64,000 bases of DNA. It comes from Chamaecrista fasciculata (Eukaryota > Streptophyta > Magnoliopsida > Fabales > Fabaceae). Positions 58,734-64,000 of this stretch are shown one piece after another. The notes below the pieces were generated by a model, which was not told the origin of the DNA, made no database searches, and was given only the letters and a program-made list of their open reading frames with translations. Position numbers and translations under genes: made by a program. Position 1 is the first letter of the stretch. Each line of letters opens with the position of its first letter. The stretch is taken from positions 82,217-146,216 of the forward strand of contig QANZ01049480.1 of NCBI GenBank assembly GCA_003254925.1, given 5' to 3'.

Positions 58734-61110
58734 AAAGGAGGATAAAAGAGTATTATTTTGGTGTTTGTTATGACTTTAGAAAAGTTTTATGATAAATGAT
58801 TGCCTCGAAATTTGTGCTAAAGGAGAAGTTATAAAAAGGAGATAATATTAGCTGCATAAAAGGAGATTGGAGGTGTGAGTGAGGAACCAAAATTTAATTT
58901 TCGAGTACTGAATTGTAAATTTTTGGAGACTAGATTATATGTTTTTCTTGTTTACTATCTTTTAATTTTATTTTTAAATTTTTATACTACAAAAAATATT
59001 ACCCAAAATATATATTAGAGGAGGGACCAAAAGGTATATTTTATGAGGTATGAATTATGTATTTTTTCTGAATTTTGTTCTTCAGTAGTTGCAATACCAA
59101 AAAATCACCCATATACATACTGAATGAGGGACCAATATGTATATTTTTTTGATATAAATTATACATTTTTTCTCAATAGTGAACAGTACAAAAAATATTA
59201 TGCATACATATGGGAAGAGTGACCAAACTGATGTTGAGAATATCACATATATTATATAATATTATGTGGGGTTATGTGGGGTCCACATGTTGAGAATATT
59301 ATATATTATATTTTGTTAGAGTGTGTCAAATAAAAGTCACATACTGCGTAGTTTATGGATGAGCCAAGGGTATATATTAAGATGTGAAAAGAGGAGTTAA
59401 CCAAGTAGAGAAGAAGGAAGGTCTCGCGCACACAAACATGAGCCTGCGGTGGGCAATTGTAGTTGAAAATTGACGATTCCCACCCCCCCCTTCTGCACGC
59501 GCAGACGAGGGCACCGAGTCTTTTTATAAAATCAAATTTTATATTTTGTGTATATTATTTTCTGATGTTTATGGCTTACCAGAAACTCCTCTTTTATTGT
59601 GTATATTATTCATATCAAAAAATAATGGCATTCAAATTGTGTTTATGATTTTTAAAATGCGTTTGTCAGTTGTTAAAACAATTTAATATGTGATTAACAG
59701 AGCAAACCACATGCCCTTATTTGACACTTTTTAAACCACATGAACCCTTTTTGTAAATGAGTCAAACCACAAGGACCTTTTGTGTAATTTACCCTAAAAA
59801 GGTCACCTATATGTGTATGAGTGAAAACTGATCATGACCTCATGGAGTCATGGTGGAAAGGTGGGTTACTAAAGTTGTGAATGATATTTTTATTTTTTTA
59901 TATATTTATTTGTAATATATTGAGTAAATATTATTTTATACTATAGTTTTAAAATACTGATTACCAGAAAGCCCCTAAGACATATATAATAGTATAGATA
60001 CATCACTACATCAATGGATTATTTTATAATATTTTATATATTTATCATAAAATGTTATATTTTTAATTTTTTAAATAATATTTTTATAACTAAATTCTTC
60101 CTTACAAATGATTAATTCTTTTTTAAGACAAATCTTTATAATAGAAATGTTATTTTATATCTAAGGACAATATTGTAATTTTACATATTTTGAGGGGTCA
60201 AATTTTAATTTGATTACACTAACAATTCGGATGTTTGAAAGATTATCAAGTTGGCAACTTAATCTTTGGAAGATTGAAATATACTATTAAGCTTTTGAAA
60301 TATTAGAACAATATACTTATTAGTCTTTTTCATAGGCTAAATAGTAACATTTTAATCTTTTAAAGATTAAAAAATATATCATTTCAATTTTTCAATGGCT
60401 AAATACGTATTTCAATCTTTCATAGATTGAATTATTAACTTAATAATCTTTCAAGAATCAAATTGTTTGCGATACATTACCTTTTAGAGTAGTCTTATAA
60501 GATTAACTTCTTTTCAAAGTGATGCAAGTGATTCTATTGAAGGGTTTTTCATATTTTTTCCATCAATGTATATTTATTATTTATTTAAAAAGGTTCTTGA
60601 GTCTTTAGAGAAATATAGTAATTAATTAAACATTAAATGTGAAAAATTTTCCAAAGAAAAAGACAAAACTAAACTTCATCCGTTGTGGTAAATTATTATG
60701 TGTAGAAATGTATAGGAAATAAATTTTCTATTCATTTTTTCAGATGTTTATCATTTAAATTTTGAGTTTGTATTTAAATATATATATATAATATTCATTT
60801 ATCAATTCTTGAAAATAGTTTATTTTTATTTCATATTACCACAATTATACATGAAGATATTTCATATAAATTCAATTTAAATTTTTAATTCTAAAAATTA
60901 TTATCTTTTAACTAAGTACAATTTGTTTAAATGAATAGATAAAATGTCCAAATTAATATATACACAAATATAAATAATTAAAATGACCAATTAAAATTTA
61001 ACACTTGTAAAATTATAATAGTTGACACTTTGCAATTTTTGTGAATTTGAGTCGTTTATATAAACTTTGACTAACTTTAAGTTTCATTCATTAATTCTTA
61101 AAGATGATTT
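58734..61110. other. AT-rich intergenic DNA with TIR remnants
   Basis: At 59690-59800, 'aaaccacatg' units and TGTGTAATTTACCCT match one arm of the 30603 element. Near 59206-59320 'tgttgagaatat' and 'gttatgtgggg' are duplicated. No gene. Confidence 0.4.
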
Positions 61111-61253
61111 TTTTTTTCATTTCATATGATCACAATTGTAGATGAAGATATTTAATTTTGGTGATAATAAATGAAAATATTTAATATCAAGTCAATATAA
61201 AAATTTAATATCTTCATCTATACTTGTGGTAATATGAAATGAAAAAAAAAAAA
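61111..61253. repeat. Imperfect hairpin
   Basis: TTTTTTTTCATTTCATATGA...AGATGAAGATATTTAA pairs with TTAATATCTTCATCT...ATATGAAATGAAAAAAAA. The stem is about 50 bp with a loop of about 45 bp. Confidence 0.55.
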
Positions 61254-61620
61254 GTACATTGTGATAACATATATTAAAATATAAATTAAATCTTATAGCA
61301 TATCTTCTATTGTGCAAAGGTAACTCATACAGAGGCGTCAATGCATACATTGTGATAGCATATTTAGGGATCGAGAAGATATGGAGTCCCACAACCGAGA
61401 CAAACATAAGAAGCATAAATTTTGCTACACGTATTGCTTCAACGTATTCTGCGACCAGTGCAGTAAAAGTCAGCATGATATCGAATGCAGACATCGTCCA
61501 AACAGATATCAAAGAAGGCAAGGCCATAGATATTGACCCATTTTGTGATGGGAATTCAAAGATTGATTTGAAATTAAGATTTTCAAAATCTTTCTTGATA
61601 TAATATCTATCATAAAACAA
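61192..61620 (-). CDS. Unrecognised 142-codon frame, doubtful
   Basis: The minus-strand frame gives a mostly hydrophobic product, with MALPSLISVWTMSAFDIML, then FMLLMFVSVVGLHIFSI, that could make two membrane segments. The 61310-61560 portion has more balanced base composition than the surrounding AT-rich DNA, which hints at a gene fragment. I recognise no domain. Both ends run into the AT-rich hairpin region, and the opposite strand is also open for 97 codons. It may be a captured or decayed exon, or chance. Confidence 0.2.
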   Translation of the reverse strand: MFYDRYYIKKDFENLNFKSIFEFPSQNGSISMALPSLISVWTMSAFDIMLTFTALVAEYVEAIRVAKFMLLMFVSVVGLHIFSIPKYAITMYALTPLYELPLHNRRYAIRFNLYFNICYHNVLFFFSFHITTSIDEDIKFLY

Positions 61621-61834
61621 CGATTAATTTTTTTTTTCCTTTCGTATTAGCATAAGTAATGGGTATGTAACGAAACTTCAGTACAATTTTCAGTCACCTA
61701 AAATTGTGTAAATATTGTGGAACTATTGTGACGGAATTTGTCATTAAATAATGATTTTGTGACATTTTATAATTTAGTGATGTGTCTATCAAAAAAAAAT
61801 TATAAGTCTAATTAGCCAAATAAATTCGGAAACA

Positions 61835-62090
61835 ACTAAATAAAAACAATTGCTATATCAGCCAACGATGATTTGTTCATGTTAAAGTCATAGTGTGTCA
61901 GATTAAAAATCATAATGAAGTCTATCATTAATTTATTAGATGAAGATAGACAAAGAATAAAATTGATCAAATTATAAAATTTTGATGATAAAATTAACAA
62001 AAAGTAAACTTCCAAGACGAAAATAAAAATTAATATAAAATTTAGGACTGAATAATGTGTTTTTGCTTGGAAAAACAAATAAGAGACAAA
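61835..62090. repeat. TIR-element remnant, 7283 family
   Basis: 'aaattgatcaaattataaaattttgatgataaaatt' and 'aaaattaatataaaatttaggac' near TTTTTGCTTGG resemble the right arm of the 7283-7733 element. Confidence 0.35.
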
Positions 62091-62499
62091 ATTATAAGTA
62101 CTAATTAGAGCCTAGAGAGCTGGTTATCCACTTGTGGTGTTCCACGTCCCAAACATTGAAAGTGATGCCTGTTCAGTCATTATTTGTCCCACTTGTGGTT
62201 ATCCACTTTATCATCAAATTAAAGTATGAAATAGAAAAGTAGTAGTTACACAAAACAATAGAAATTTTACAGTAAATATATAATTTGATCCTAAGACATG
62301 TTTACTGAACTGGTTTTTAGATTTATTACATGTTAATCCATATTCTAATACTCTGAGAGTCAACTTAATATATAAATGTAATTAGTTAAAAAAGAAAAAT
62401 GGAAGAACTAAATAGTAAAGAAATCCATTTATTAGAGATTAAATTATATATTTACTAAACATTGTATAGTCTAATACAATATTTACCTTTAGAGTATGT

Positions 62500-62570
62500 T
62501 TAGATTGAGAATTAAGGGAGAGAAAGGGAGAATGTTTAGATTGAGAATTAAGGGAGAGAAAGGGAGATGT
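62500..62570 (+). repeat. Tandem duplication of a 38-bp unit
   Basis: TTTAGATTGAGAATTAAGGG with AGAGAAAGGGAGA is repeated back to back, almost identically. Confidence 0.7.
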
Positions 62571-62654
62571 TTAAAATTTTTTCTCATTATTTGGAGAGTT
62601 GAAGATTGATTGAGAAGAGAATGAGAAATTAACTTTTAATTTCTCATCTTCCTC

Positions 62655-62815
62655 TACTCTTCACAAATTTCAAATACTCTAAATTAGGGTATTTTAAAGG
62701 GGAGAGATTGAAGCTGAAGGGGAGACTATTAATGTCCTTTTACTCTCCTCTTTGTTTGGAAAAGTAACTCCTCTTCTAAAATACTCTAATTTTAGAGTAT
62801 TTGAAATTTGTAAAA
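62655..62815. repeat. Inverted repeat, MITE-like
   Basis: CAAATTTCAAATACTCTAAA...TATTTTA at the left pairs with TAAAATACTCTAATTTTAGA...TTTGAAATTTG at the right. GTTTAGATTGAG (62498) and TCAAACAGGG (62851) may be its outer ends. Confidence 0.5.
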
Positions 62816-62888
62816 GAAGAAAAAAAAATTCCTCTCATATCATCAACTTTTCAAACAGGGGAAAAATGTTCCAAACCTCCCCCCTTCC

Positions 62889-64000
62889 TGATGAAGATTG
62901 TGCCCTAGGGCCAATCATTTTATATGTATGAACATATTGATTGACTAATTTATAGATGATAAATTGAGTCGTTATCATATTATTAGCATGTTTACTGTGA
63001 TAACAATCCTTGATTAATTATGATAATTACTCTAAACTGTCCCTGGTCGATTATTCATGTGGGAATGTGAATGAACTAAGACCAGCAAGACTTCGGTGTA
63101 TGGAGATACAGGCATGAGATGCTTTACGAGAGTCATGGTGCAATTATGTAAGGGGTTACAAGTTGCTGGACCGACCCGAAGAGTCCTGCATGGGTTTAGT
63201 CATGAGCTAGCCTCTCCTGTACACCTGTCACGATGCCCTTAAACCTGAGGTCTTGAGTATTCCGACGTTGTAGATGTCGAACTTTGGCCTAGTCCAACGT
63301 TGCCCGTAACAGGGTAGCCATACAGGCTAGGTACGGGTTTGGTTGTTTACCATGCTGAGGAATGTGGTTGACCAAGAAGGAATTTTGTCCCTCATTAAGT
63401 TGAGAGATATTTAACTGGGCCCCTCGATGAGTCTGTCCAAGGAATGTGTGGCCACACAGGGAAATGGGACTAACTTAAGGAATCGAGAAAGTTATGGTTT
63501 AGATTGAGGATGACTTTCCCGTACCTTATCCATGACTAAAATATCGTGTGACAATCGGGATTAAGACAAGGTGGTACTAAGATTAAGTCGTTTGGCGTTA
63601 AAGCGATAACTCACGTGTTTTGGGTAGTCGTGATGGCTTGCTAGAGTCCGCTCTCGACTTGTGAGTCATAGAGATGGCTTGCTGCCAACTTCACGTGAGG
63701 CCTGCTGGGTCACACACGAGCAGGATCAAGACACTATAATGGGACACGAATTAGGGTTTAATTCGTGGGTCACTTTAGTGACACAATTTAAGACAATTGA
63801 ATGTCTGGGACATGAAGTCTTGTCTTAAATAAAATCTACATTTGTGATATTTAAATTTGTTAGACAAGTTTAAATATATTAATTGTTAAATAGTTAATTT
63901 GATTAATCTATTTACAATTGAATTCTTGTTTAAAATATTAGGGAATAATAAATTGGATAAGCCTCCTAAAAGTTAGGGGATTATTGATTTATTAAATTCT
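62889..64000 (-). mobile_element. Inverted family A LTR, 3' half, cut by the window end
   Basis: This stretch is the reverse complement of about 5260-6370, with blocks such as CCTAGGGCCAATCATTTTA, CAATTATGTAAGGGGTTACA and GGTTAATTCGTG-like sequence in the same order. Identity looks high, with scattered changes. It starts TGATGAAGATTGTGCCC, matching the CA end of the plus-strand copy. The rest lies beyond base 64000. No coding frame. Confidence 0.7.

Noticed and set aside
1-64000. tRNA, rRNA or organelle insertions
   Set aside because: I looked for box A/B and cloverleaf-like sequence and rRNA cores and found none, apart from the weak SINE-like boxes near 36204.

Overview
The window is nuclear DNA from a flowering plant, most likely a eudicot. 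It is AT-rich and intron-rich and holds three plant genes with GT-AG introns in a repeat-dense background. The repeats are L1-like LINEs, solo LTRs, Mutator-like elements with 9-bp target duplications, a Stowaway-type MITE and several foldback elements. There are no operons, CRISPR arrays or prokaryotic genes. One 364-base N gap (4444-4807) and four single Ns (7898, 15019, 21599, 40196) mark a draft assembly.

Layout. 1-3154: a decayed minus-strand LINE. 3155-6370: two copies of a large LTR, one truncated; a second, inverted copy of its 3' half closes the window (62889-64000). 6371-11545: promoter-like GC-rich DNA, another LTR, a Stowaway MITE, a Pack-MULE-like element and a TIR element holding an LTR piece. 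11618-18682 (+): a seven-exon receptor-like cytoplasmic kinase of class VI_A (RBK1-like). 19248-21579: a second broken LINE. 24808-29449 (-): a nine-exon AINTEGUMENTA-LIKE6/7 (PLETHORA3/7) transcription factor with a 9-nt microexon. 29900-48600: intergenic, with a MULE-like element, two solo LTRs with intact target duplications, and a 1.9-kb foldback element whose arms contain telomere-like repeats. 48642-55109 (-): a ten-exon NAT11-type nucleobase-ascorbate transporter. 55430-62890: AT-rich, with foldback elements and hairpins.

I rebuilt all three genes exon by exon. The phases close and give uninterrupted proteins of 437, 530 and 727 residues. From what I recall of Arabidopsis locus numbering, AIL6 (At5g10510) lies beside RBK1 (At5g10520), and AIL7 (At5g65510) lies near another RLCK VI_A kinase (At5g65530). 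The kinase-AIL pairing here therefore looks like conserved ancestral gene order, and it supports both assignments. The genes are not one pathway: the kinase class acts in ROP-GTPase signalling, AIL6/7 in meristem and organ growth, and NAT11 in membrane transport. I did not find a new enzymatic system. The most unusual content is structural: the telomere-repeat foldback element, the Pack-MULE-like element, and tandem repeats in the kinase leader intron.
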